Positions 1 to 10,274 of a DNA stretch of 64,000 nucleotides are shown here, one piece after another (within the stretch, counting starts at the first letter, position 1; every line of letters starts with the position of its first letter). Under the pieces are notes generated by a model that ran no database searches, had not been told where the DNA came from, and saw only the letters and a list, made by a program, of their open reading frames with translations. The DNA is from Sympetrum striolatum (Eukaryota; Arthropoda; Insecta; Odonata; Libellulidae), in NCBI GenBank assembly GCA_947579665.1, contig OX388349.1, positions 17,702,459-17,766,458 of the forward strand, given 5' to 3'. The position numbers were made by a program, and so were the translations under genes.

Positions 1-3000
1 AATTAATTTAATTACTTACGAAGGATCTCATTAAAATTAATTTATAAACTATCGTATAAGGATCCGCTAATTTTTATCGGTGATTGTATCATTCTTCTAG
101 CAAAGCAATAGATATTAAACACATACGATTAGATAAACTTTACTTGTTATTTTATCTTATGTGTTTAAGATGAAGTACCATTAAGTGAAAGGCGGATTGA
201 TAAAATTTGCAATATATATTATTTCTCTAATCGTATGAAACGGCTGCTAATTACGAATATGACGAATTCTCCCGCCAAGATTTGAAATAAATTGCAAATA
301 CCTCATAAAATAAATTCTTTGGTAATATTCCAAGGGAAAAAGGACTGACGGGCCCAGGAATGTTTTACTTGGGATTTTTCTGGGTGCACTCCCTTTTGTG
401 CAAAGAACCTTTACCCCATCCCTGCTTTGGTAATGCTTCTGATTTACTTAATTCCCAATTGATTAGTGATATCTTAAAAATTGATATGCTGAAGCGTGAC
501 TTGGTGGAATGGAAAAGAGATTTCAAAATATGAAAAAAGATACCAAGATACCAAGGAAGATACTAAGTTTTTTCATTTTTTGAAATAGTGATTTCTTCTT
601 TCTCACGTTAAGTAGAATGATATGGAGAATTCTCTGCATGCTGAAAAACCGGTAGTTAACTGTTCGTTTAAAAACTTAATACTGTAAAAAGTCAACCTCG
701 TAAATGTAAATGATAAAACTTACCAAAGATGAACTAATGTCAGATAAACAATTCTTTCTTTCTATTTTAATCCTGCTTGATACTTCGTTCCGGCCATTAT
801 TTTATTTCAATTGTTGTTCCTACTGCTATCTTGTTTTTTGTTGTGTAATTATGATAATGGAACCGTTGCAGTAATTTACAACTCTTTTCCGTGCAGTCAT
901 ATGCTTAAGTCTTCCACCCGTATCTCTAGCAGTCTTACACTTAAGCCTCAAATATATTAAATTCCATCCCAAAATTCCTTCCTTCATCCTTTAAGGAGCT
1001 TAATATAATCCGGACGCATAACCATAATTACCAAGGGGAGCTTAATTATCCACTATTCTAATCAATTTCTTTATCATTTCTGCCATTCACCTCGTCTAGT
1101 CTTCCAGTTTCATCTCAGTGCTTCATGAGTAGTACACTCTAGTCAACATTTTCTAGTCCATTACATTCACCTTTACTATACCCGTGAAACATTCATTTCG
1201 TAGCAAAAAAAGTTCTGTTGACCAAATAACCATAGTCATTTTAGAGTATGCTCTTCTATTTCTAAGATCTATCATTATCTTACGTATACTATACCTTACA
1301 TTGATAAATGACACTACAAAGAGCAACAGTAGGGATTTAGTTTTAACCAGTATACATAACTTAAGAGAATTTTGCTGACTCCTTTTTATCTATTTTTCAA
1401 TTCTCGTTGGAAAAACAAGAGTTTTTCATGCAGCATTCACTACACTATAGATTAGAATTATTTATATCGAATCATAATAACGTATAATGCTTAAAAGGCA
1501 TGTGTTTGCTTCAAATTTATTTCTGCTTGTGAAGACATAGCCACGAACCATACTTGATGTGACGGCAATTATATCACTTCAACGAAAAAGGATGCATTAC
1601 ATTTTAGATATTCCCAGTGAAAATGCAGCAAAATATTATTGCATTTTAATTTGGTTGCGTGCCATCTTTTTCATACGCTTTCGTATTATCGTGAACATCT
1701 TATGATTTTGACAGTTGCCTATGTTATGACAAGAGCTTTTTTTTGCTTTACGTCATCTAGAGATTGCAGTTTCTTCTTTTCTCGTTCATTGCTTCAAAAA
1801 TCATGCGTTTACTGACAGTTTGAACGGTATTTGTGAATAATGAATCAAAAACTCCTCGTTGTGCTGCATTTTCAGTATTAACTTTTCCTTTTTTATGCAC
1901 AGGGAAATATTGTACAGATGATGCGGCCGAAATTAATGTTAATAAGTGCTTGACAGAAATATTAAAACGTAAACGTAATATTTCAATAAATTACCAATGA
2001 ATTAGGTATATTTTAGTGAAATTATACATTACTTGTACCTTGACGAATCAATTCAACTTCGATGGTGCATGAAAATGTCTTTACGATAGATTTTAATGAT
2101 TTTCTTTATTATTTCGTGAATATTTATTTATTAAAGTGAGATTTTTCAGATAAACTCCTTTTCGTAGACCTTCTTTTTTCCATTGGGCATTACACTCGAA
2201 AAAACATATTTCAGTGAAGTAAATGGTGGAAGACATGGGCAAAGGTGGAGGAATTGCATCTGCTTTCCTTCGATCTCAAAGACCTTTGCGGAAGGAAAGG
2301 TTTTTTCCGCAGAACTCTGGGACAGAAACCTATGCACGGCAAATATGCTTGGTTTATTGAGCTTGATCGATTCCCTTCTGCGACCCAAACGTGCTTTTTC
2401 TCGGAAGATAGAGCTCTTTGTGAGCCAGCATCCATGGAGCTACCACGAGATGCAAAACTCCTATTTCTTGCCATAGACAAAACGTTTAGCTCAGCTCGGT
2501 TAACTATTTACGTATTAGGGTACGTGGTTTTGCGAACCAGGCCGCACGAGGTCATCTGTATGTACTTTAAATGTCAATTGTAGCTCGTTTAGCTGCTAAA
2601 CTTTTCATGGCCACTTTAAATAAGAAATTGTACAGTATTTTCAATGTACATAATTGAGTTGAAAGTTAAATGTGGATTCAGTTTAATGGGATGCTAATTC
2701 TATCACCCGTTCACACATATCACTCAAATAGTAGACTATTAGATAGAGTACGTATGTAGCACAAAATTAAAACTATTTAATTCACACATACATTCCTGGG
2801 CATGACATCGATTCATTATAAGGTGTTTATGTATCATAAATATGCATTTATATTTCAATGTGTAGATCTTTAAGTAGAGAAAAATACATACATTTTATGA
2901 AAAACTATTTGTGAAGCATTTATCATTCGAATACAAATCGTTCTCTGAGTATAAAACGTAAAAATGATGTTCTCTATTTATTGATATTACTTGTATAATT

Positions 3001-3960
3001 GTTACCGCCTTTATTGCCTCTGTCCGTTTTGGTTTACTATTCACGGAAACCTATAAAATAAGTCGAAAAAAAAATATTTTTATCCACTGAAATCTTGTTT
3101 TGAATGAATTTTTTTATTCATATCAAAGGGATGGGTATTTTTGTTTCGTATTCTTGACCATTGGAAACATTTTCTCCCGTTTCGAGAATGTATAATATCA
3201 AACGTCAAACTCCTGGCATTTCTCAGAACAGTGAAATGAGGAGGCGAAATATAAAAACTTGGTGGTTCCAGATGACTAGATTTGCATGCATTTTGCATGG
3301 AGGGAAGACATCAAGCGTGGGCTCTGCCGAAATTTCATAAAAATTAATGTGTCCGATTTTTCGAGAGAAGGGAGGGAAAAAATGGGGGAATTGCAGGTTT
3401 TCTTTCGGTTGTGCTCCACAAAAATGGAAAGGAAAAACGAGAAAAGCCTGCTTAAAATTTCCTTTGTAGGACTTGTAAATAGTTGAAAAATGTATCCAGA
3501 ATAATGTTTGCTTTTACGGCGGTGTTAGCCAAGGTTCGCTCTGTCGTTTATGTAAAAGTGTATAAAACGCGGAGTGAAATGTATCTCCATGTTGTGAATC
3601 CCTTCTTTAATTCCACGTTGAAGTAGTTGGAAGCGAAAAGGCATATTCAGTAAAATTTGTACAAGCAAATGCTACCTCTATAAATGTGTCAGTTACACTT
3701 CATTAAATTCATTGACCACTTATTTTAAATATGGATTAACCACATCGATCTTACGATTAACTTTTGCATATGCGTCACCTTTGTGTGTTACTTCCTATTT
3801 ATATTTTTACGTTTTTTTATTAATTGGCTACTACTAACCCCTAAGCGGATATTCAGTTCCTATTCCATTTTAATGCTTACTTAGTAAGTGTGGAAACCTA
3901 ATTTGAAAGTCGTTTAAGGGCAAAAGCTAGTTCTATAAATTTATCAATTAAAGAAATCAA
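1..3960. other. AT-rich non-coding DNA, no supported gene
   Basis: I see no gene, RNA or recognisable mobile element here. A patch at about 2150-2580 is less AT-rich and is open in several frames on both strands at once. That is what a patch with few stop codons looks like, and none of the four overlapping translations resembles a family I know. Short pyrimidine runs and A/T homopolymers occur throughout. Confidence 0.6.
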
Positions 3961-3967
3961 CTCGAGT

Positions 3968-4080
3968 GTTACTTGGTGGAACTTCATTTTTAAAAATACC
4001 AAAAATAAAAACACAAACACACTTGTAGGAATTCCACAAAATGTTATGGAATTCGTACAAGTGTGTTTGTGTTTTTATTC
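3968..4080. repeat. Foldback element, 32-bp arms (copy lacking the central motif)
   Basis: Arms at 4004-4035 and 4048-4079 are inverted copies with one mismatch, separated by 12 bases. They contain AAAAACACAAA, CTTGTA and ATTCC blocks that also form the arms of the element at 57243-57374. The left flank (ACTTGGTGGAACTTCAT at about 3971) matches the flank of that element (about 57380-57400, opposite strand). This copy therefore appears to be a derivative that lost the central hammerhead-like core. No coding capacity. Confidence 0.75.
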
Positions 4081-4122
4081 TTGGTGTTTTGTATCAATTA
4101 AACTTAATTACGATACAGATTC

Positions 4123-4226
4123 AGGGTTAACTTTGTGGTACTTTTTAACTTGTAAAAAATCCATGGTGAACAAACTTTTACTTTTAAATAGTGGTCTAGT
4201 AAAAGTTTGTTCACCATGGATTTTTT
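4123..4226. repeat. Dispersed repeat with a perfect 29-bp hairpin
   Basis: 4154-4182 and 4198-4226 are perfect 29-bp inverted copies around a 15-base loop; the arms include CCATGGTGAACAAACTTTTA. The 43 bases at 4123-4165 recur at the very end of the window (63958-64000) with four differences, so this is a dispersed repeat whose second copy is cut by the window edge. Probably a MITE or the end of a larger DNA transposon; the class is not recognisable. Confidence 0.75.
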
Positions 4227-4569
4227 TAGACTTAATTACAGTCATAAATGAATTGTACAAAAGGATGGATTTACAATATCAAGTATTATGTTTCATTTTT
4301 ATCACTCTTTACTTATGGTACTTTTGTTCATTATTGATTTGGCTGCAACTCATAACGTAACTGGATATTTTAGCGAATTACTCCCATTAAAAGAGAAATA
4401 GATCAAGCAAAACAAGTACCTAGTTGAAGGAAACAGAAAATTACTGAAAAATACTACCCCTTCATGGATATAAAGAAGAAATTTAAATAAAAAACACTCA
4501 TATGGGGTGTTTTAAATTATGGGTACGAAACGTATAAGGAAACATAACGAAGAAAAAATACTAGCTCTT

Positions 4570-4860
4570 ATATGCTAGTATTGTGGAGTGCTGAATGGAG
4601 TAAGGGAAAGCAGAACACAATTGAATACAGTTGAAAAGAGGAAAACGAAGCTTATTGACTAAATTATAATACACAGGAGCTATTAAAACAATATTTGAAG
4701 GCAAAATCTTCGGAAAGAGAACTAGGGGTAGGCCCAGAGTACCCATGCTTAGGAATGTTATGCAGTGTGCATTGCAGATCACACCATTTCATGAAAGAGT
4801 CGGCGAGGGATGGAAAAAAACTGTTTTATGCAGTAAATACAAAGCATCTGCCTTAAGTTG
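4570..4860 (+). pseudogene. Non-LTR retrotransposon ORF2 C-terminal relic
   Basis: Translation gives the region after the reverse transcriptase domain of LINE ORF2 proteins. In the frame starting at 4621 it reads VEKRKTKL. After a frame change (frame of 4631) it reads AIKTIFEGKIFGKRTRGRPR, followed by a long amphipathic stretch ending near GEGW. The pattern (I/L)KT-IEGK-EGKR-RGRPR is characteristic of this part of many insect LINE polyproteins. The frame change and in-frame stops, for example TAA at 4667, show a dead fragment. No 5' part, endonuclease or catalytic YADD box is visible nearby. The clade cannot be assigned. Confidence rests on the GKR-RGRPR motif and its spacing. Confidence 0.6.
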
Positions 4861-4869
4861 CATACTGAT

Positions 4870-5220
4870 GACTTCCATTTACAGTATATAATTGCACCAG
4901 CAATCAGAAACGTTTTGTCGCGTTTTAGTTTTTGAAAGCGTTTTGCGCATCTTTGGAAAGGTACTTCCCAATATTGCAGCCATTTTGGACACGCAGTTGT
5001 TTTTTGACGATCAAATAAAAATCTTTGTTTGGTTGGTTGGGCCGAATCTTATATTAAAATACTCTGCTAGAAATAAGCTTTTACAAAAGCCTAATTGTCC
5101 CAAGAAAAAAAAAAACAAACACTTAACATGAATTATTTAGGATGGTTTATATTTGTAATAATTTGAAATCTCACTCGAAGCGCAGGATTAAGAAGAAAAA
5201 TCATAGCTTTCTAATCCCTG
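4870..5220. other. Non-coding, nothing recognised
   Basis: AT-rich sequence with an A-run at about 5104-5115. No repeat or gene recognised. Confidence 0.5.
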
Positions 5221-5224
5221 CATT

Positions 5225-5320
5225 AATAAAGAAAAATATTCTCCGTGGATATACGTGGTAGTAAACCCTGCGGAGATATTTATTCTATAATTCAAGACGT
5301 CCCTGACGTATTTTCTCTCA
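5225..5320 (+). repeat. 96-bp direct repeat, copy 1
   Basis: The segment beginning AATAAAG and containing TATTCTCCGTGGATAT, TGGTAGTAAACCCTGCG and TATAATTCAA recurs at 6342-6437 in the same orientation, about 80% alike by eye. The two copies bracket about 1 kb that contains repeat R1. They could be terminal direct repeats of one element or a segmental duplication. Confidence 0.65.
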
Positions 5321-5454
5321 GATACATAGTACCACATATACTCGTGTTTAAGTCGAGTTTGTCACCGTATTATTTTGCTGAAAAAGTCTCTTTCGGTTTA
5401 TGCTCCAGTTAGGGTTTCACTTGCCTTTTTACTTTATCCATTTACGTAGTATAG

Positions 5455-6160
5455 AGAAAGTATTATTTTAATGAAAAAATCGACTTCGAGATTTCAACGG
5501 AAATACATGTTTTGGGGTCCCTAGAACACGTTTTGACCATTTTCAGAATGATGTATGTGTGTATGTATGTGTGTGTGCTTGTGGGCGCTCTAAAATAAAC
5601 ACTATTAGTCGTATCAATACCAAACTTCATATATTGAACATTGGTGGGTGCTGTCAGAGTTGATTAGGTTTTGGAGTAAATCGGTCAACCGGATGTCGAG
5701 ATTTATTCTTCGAAGCAAACTTCCGTTTTTGCAAAATATCTCCATAAATATGATATTTAGGTATGTACTATTATTTATAAAAGTTTTAGAAAATGTAATT
5801 TACTATAACTTTTGTATGAAACATATTTTTGTATCACTGACTGTTTAGGAGTTATTCATGAAATACTGATAAACCGGAAGTTGCTGATTATTTACTTTGT
5901 GGGCACTCTGGGCTCTATGGGCGGAAGGCCAATTTCATCGTTTTCATCGAACATGTCCCGAAAAACATTATTTATAATGTTTGTGACGTAAAAGATAATA
6001 TGATATAAATTAATCACTTACGTTCCAAGGTTAGATTGAATATGGAGTTAGAAAATACTATCGTAGATAAATATCTAAATCTTACATATGGAGAAAGTCA
6101 TGTGCTGGCCACATCAGATTTTTTCCTAGTGTAAAACGTCTGTCGTAGTCGAAAATTGAT
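5455..6160 (+). repeat. Dispersed repeat R1, copy 1
   Basis: Blocks of this interval recur in inverted orientation at 16600-17050. Shared blocks include TTTGTATGAAACAT, CTGTTTAGGAGTTATTC, AACCGGAAGTTG, and the end block GGCCACATCAGATTTTTT at about 6107-6124. It contains a (TGTG/TATG)-rich tract at 5551-5580. No ORF and no recognisable terminal structure. Probably a non-autonomous DNA element; class unknown. Confidence 0.65.
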
Positions 6161-6341
6161 CTGTAAATTACGAACAATTCTTTGTTAATTTCCTCCGCAA
6201 TTGTGTGCCTTCCTCTTGAGTTGTCGGATTGAAAACAATCACCCTAGGCTTATACTAGATTCGATTTGTTTTCCCAGTTTTTGGGATAAAGTTAATTTTT
6301 TTGGCTAGTAATTGATCGGCTTATACTCGAGTTTATAAGGT

Positions 6342-6437
6342 AATAAAGCAAAGTATTCTCTGTGGATATTAGTGGTAGTAAATCCTGCGAGGATATTTAT
6401 TTTATAATTCAATAGGTCTCCGAAATATATTTTCTTA
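6342..6437 (+). repeat. 96-bp direct repeat, copy 2
   Basis: Second copy of the segment at 5225-5320, same orientation, starting 1117 bases further on. The differences are mostly transitions, so the duplication is not recent. Confidence 0.65.
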
Positions 6438-7826
6438 GGCCCCATTACTTAATGTTTTTTTTATTGCAGAATAACTTTGTTCTCTAGAGCGAATTTCTAA
6501 AATTGATTTTTCGCGGAATATTTCTAAGAAGAGCTGAAATATCAATAGCTCCACGTAAAAATTACCCGAAGGAACGTCTCATATTCTCTAAATAAACATA
6601 TTTTTCGTCCATCTCGCCTCTCACTACTTTTCCGCAGAACTAATTCCAATATTTCGCCAAGCGTGATTCTCTTGTTTCCGTCAGTTGCCCTCCCTCCCGC
6701 CAGGGATCAGCTTTCCCTCCCACGGTCTCCGCATTCCTCCCCTTCATCTGTTTCCATTCTTTTACTCCTTTTACTACTTTCCCTCCTCACATCCGTCATC
6801 TCTCCCTTCTCTAGCCTATTCCCATCTCCCCTTCTCTAAATCTGGATGCTCTTCTATGAGAAAAATAAACTGTTTGACGGATCGTGGGAGTCTGCAGGGA
6901 ATGAGATCCAGAGGAAACGTGAGTGGCTTTAAAAGAGTCCCTCTTCCGTGTCTTTCCAGCGGATCCTGCGTTTTGCTTTATCGACGCCATTCTCCCGATT
7001 GTGGACCTTGCTCACGTCTTGTTAGCCTCTCGAAAATAAGTCTCCGTCTTTCGCATAAGGGCCATCCTTTAGTCTCCCGGACGTGCAGATTCGATGCATT
7101 TTTCGATCGGAATAAACATTTTGATGTATTGCTTGTCCAACATTATGAAGACAATGCATTTCTTAACTTAGCCGTTCCCGTGCGCGCCGAGGTCCGAGTT
7201 ACCTCCGTAATAAACATTTTTTTTTGACGATATCAGTTAACTTAAGGGAGTTTTATTCTCACATGAAATAAATTCGGCATTTCCTCAGAAACATTCTCTC
7301 TGGTAGTTTTTTCCCTGCAGAAATAGAACTAGAAGTTGGAGGCGACTACATTTCTTAATACATTTTACCAAAACTGTCAATATTCTCATATATATCCAGT
7401 AGACGTTTACCTCCAAAAGATTCTATCGCAAATTTAATAACATCATTGGAAATAACATAAAATTAGGCTATTTATATATAAGAATTTAATGTCTTACTCA
7501 AAAGATAGTTCCAAAAAAATTGGTTCAACGAAAATCCCAACTAATTCCTAATTTTCTCGCAAATATCATTTTCTTTCCATTATTATAGCGTTTAATCTTG
7601 TTTAAATACGACTCTAATATCCGGATTAACTTTTATTCAATGTTGAGTGTTTTCAAAATTAATTTCCGCCAACTTTACTTTTTTACGTATCAGTCGCAAC
7701 AGCGCGCGCTATTCTCCCGTAAGAAATACACTGGGCCATAAGAAATGCGTTGTGCCTTCATTACGTTGGACAGAGTATGGTAAGGGGTGGTTCTTTCCCG
7801 GGGAATCGCTTGTAGGATATGTTCTC
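6438..7826. other. Non-coding; pyrimidine-rich tract and one long unexplained open frame
   Basis: 6680-6850 is strongly C/T-rich on the + strand. An open frame of 180 codons runs from 6685 to 7227, the longest in the window. Its first 50 residues are low-complexity Ser/Pro/Phe produced by the pyrimidine tract, and the rest matches no family I know. I do not call it a gene. The remainder is AT-rich. Confidence 0.5.
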
Positions 7827-7961
7827 GGGTTTCCAACCGGGTAGCGTATCTCCATGCCATCGACTTTTCGGCCGCTAACTCTGCAACTGTCCTGAAGATG
7901 GCTGCAGAGTTAGCGGCCGAAACGTCGACGGGATCGAGAGCCTCCATACGGTTGGAAACCC
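7827..7961. mobile_element. Foldback element with 59-bp arms and a hammerhead-like core
   Basis: Arms 7827-7885 and 7903-7961 are inverted copies: near-perfect at the outer GGGTTTCCAACCG and inner TTTCGGCCGCTAACTCTGCA blocks, more diverged between. The spacer is 17 bases. On the + strand the spacer plus right arm reads CTGAAGA-T-GGCTGC, a 7-base loop, GCGGCC-GAAAC-GTC (7892-7926). This fits a hammerhead ribozyme layout apart from one extra T. No coding capacity. The short open frames on both strands here are by-products of the palindrome. Confidence 0.75.
7892..7931 (+). ncRNA. Hammerhead-ribozyme-like motif
   Basis: The core CTGAAGA (7892-7898) and GAAAC (7919-7923) flank a 6-bp stem II (GGCTGC with GCGGCC, one G-T pair). 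GAAAC is followed by GTC, the classic cleavage triplet, with a two-base-pair self-complementary stem III (AC/GT). The next bases GACGG can pair with CTGTC directly before the core as stem I, five pairs including one wobble. The deviation from consensus is an extra T between the conserved GA and stem II. Activity is untested. See the copy at 57302-57334. Confidence 0.4.
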
Positions 7962-9857
7962 CAAAACATTTCATACAACATTTTGAGGATTTTCTGCGAC
8001 GTTTTCGGGAGCCATTTATCGCATTATTTTCGGCATGTGGCTTCGAGTTTATCTCGTTCCCTCGCTTTATTTGCTCCCGCTTCATATCGTGGAATGGCAA
8101 CTGATGCAGTATTTACCGTATCCAGTCAACGAAGCAACTGCTGCAAAGTTTGCGTACATTAGATTCTTTTTTCCTATTAAACGCTTTTCCTGCGTTCGAG
8201 TTACTCAATGAGGCGAGCAGAAAACTCGGTGCAATTGAGCGACCAGATCGTTGAATTCTGTACAGTCAAGAATCGCGGTATATTCGAAAGGCTGCGGTTC
8301 TGAAGTTTCCAATTTAGGTTACTATTATTGACAAATTTTGCTCATTGCGTTAAAAAATTCAATTGAACATTTATTTCTGGAGTTTACACAGAATGTATTT
8401 TTATATCTCTTATAAAACGCACATATTGTGAATCTGATGTTCAAACCACGACTGACTAAACAAATTAATATTCGAATTATTTTGTTTTGCATTAAAATAA
8501 ACTTATTTTTTTTTCGTTATAATGCATTCCAACTTTTTAAAGCCTCTCTTGTTGATCTCAAGGTAAATATATGTTCAACATGCTTCGACAAGTAACACTT
8601 TTGTCCTGCAGTTTATTTCATCTGTAAATACATTGTGAAATTGTCATTATCTGTAATGTTTTGTTCTATCTCTCTCTTTCTTTCTTACACATTTCGCGGT
8701 TTTCCACACACCCCTTCTCTTTGATGGTGTTTTTCTGGATCGAATATTTTGCTGTGATCAAAATATATTTTTTTTTTGCTTCACAACTTTTTTTTTCATT
8801 TCCATAATTCCTCTCTATTTCCACATTATTGTGAAGATATCTTTAGATATTGCTCTTAATATTTTTATTTTTATGTATATTTATTAGATGAGGGTTACAT
8901 GGAATAAAGGACTTAGCCACTATTTCCCCAAATATAGATATTTGTTTGTGTCTATGTATACTGTGGAATTCAGGTTGAGATATCTTTCCATCAAAATGGG
9001 GGAAATAATCCATTTAACATTTGAGAAGTTGAATTAATAAAGCAAAAATTTCTCGGAATGAGATAAATTTTGATGAAAAAATATCTCCGTAATTATAACG
9101 AGGACTTTGAAAATTTATGGAAAGCTTACAATTCAATATTTTCGTAGAATTGAATGTGGATTCAGAAAAATGGACGAATTATTTTCATTATTGGAGCTGT
9201 TACTGAATTCATCAACGTGACGCATATTAGGAATATATTTTGTAGAACTTTACTTGATTATATTTTAAAATATCGAAGATAAATGAGATTGGGAATTAAT
9301 TTTTTTAAATTATTTATACACTAGATACGATGGCGTATTCTGCAATGAAGAAAAAACATCTTTAATTACGTACATATTTAAAGTAGATAAATCCATAACG
9401 CATGAACAAATCGACATTAACTACTCCAAAAAATATTTTCATCGGTAACTTTTTTTACGTGAGAGACTAATTAAATACGTAGTGATACAACATTAAGAGT
9501 AAGTAACATGACAAAGGGACTATGGAGAAAGTTCAGAACGTTATGTAGTCCATAAAGAAGGGAAAGCTGTACAAAGGAAAATTTTACTGTAGGAATATGT
9601 AAAACAGGAGTGAGTCTAGTTGACATGTGTTAATCTTTCGCGGATTTTTCTCATCCCCATTCTCTTCATTGTTTTTTTTTCTAATGAAACCTAGGTCCTG
9701 TTTATTAAAAAATTCTGTGGTATCGCGTATAATTGTTTTATTTCTAGTAAAATATTTTTTCAATCATAAAATACATCAAGTTTTCTTCTTCTAAGAATTA
9801 TTCTTTTTTATTCGTTTCATTTCTTTTCACGCCTTTATTTTTTCACAAATCTCAGTC
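7962..9857. other. Non-coding, nothing recognised
   Basis: AT-rich with T-runs at about 8500-8515 and 8766-8800. No gene, RNA or repeat structure that I can support. Confidence 0.55.
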
Positions 9858-9960
9858 TATTATTATTCATAACCTTATTACTATCGATAGATAGATAGAT
9901 AGATGGACCCTTTATAAGGCGAGATTAGGCCCATGCGGGCCTCTCTTCCACCTAACCTTG
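9858..9960 (-). repeat. LINE/SINE-type 3' tail with terminal hairpin (tail copy 1)
   Basis: Read on the minus strand: GGTTAGGTGGAAGAG, a hairpin, AATCTCGCC, then a simple-sequence tail of CTAT repeats (about 9887-9905). The hairpin is AGGCCC-ATGC-GGGCCT (9927-9942), six perfect pairs. The same AATCTCGCC plus hairpin arrangement occurs at five or six other places with different stem sequences. The simple-repeat end suggests target-primed reverse transcription. Confidence 0.6.
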
Positions 9961-9994
9961 TATGAAATTATTATATATATGTTACACACCAAAG

Positions 9995-10273
9995 GTGTAA
10001 TTGCCCATTTCATGAAATGGGCAATTACACGTTTGGGGTGACAAGAGCCCTACCTACCCTACTCAACCCATCAGCGCAGCGAATATTTAATTAATTAATT
10101 AATCTTCACTACAAATCGTGAAATATGCGCCGCGCCGATGGGTAGAGTAGGGTTCCTTTCACCCCAAACATGTAATTGCTCAAATCATGAAATGGGCAAC
10201 ATTTGCTCATATCATGAATTGGGCAACGCGCCTGCCCATTTCATGAAATGGTCAACTACACGATGGGGGGGAA
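9995..10273. mobile_element. Palindrome-rich foldback element
   Basis: 9995-10030 is a perfect 36-bp palindrome centred on TTTCATGAAA. It is followed by GTTTGGGGTGA and CCTACTCAACCCATC, an AT-rich centre with a TTAA run (10086-10102), then the inverted counterparts GATGGGTAGAGTAGGG and TCACCCCAAAC, ending at about 10199 in ATGAAATGGGCA. Three further (T)CATGAA(A/T)TGG(G/T)CAA motifs follow to 10255, the last being a diverged direct copy of the left end. It has no ORF. This is a non-autonomous foldback or MITE; the superfamily is unknown. Confidence 0.7.
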
Positions 10274-10274
10274 A

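Noticed and set aside
2183..2583. Cluster of 80-112 codon frames on both strands
   Set aside because: Four mutually overlapping frames, none recognisable; a stop-poor patch.
3915..3935. Possible Helitron 3' end (AAAGCTAGTTC)
   Set aside because: CTAGT is present but there is no subterminal hairpin and no similarity to the two Helitron 3' ends.
6685..7227. 180-codon open frame, the longest in the window
   Set aside because: First third is low-complexity from a pyrimidine tract; no recognisable domain, splice context or conserved motif in the rest.
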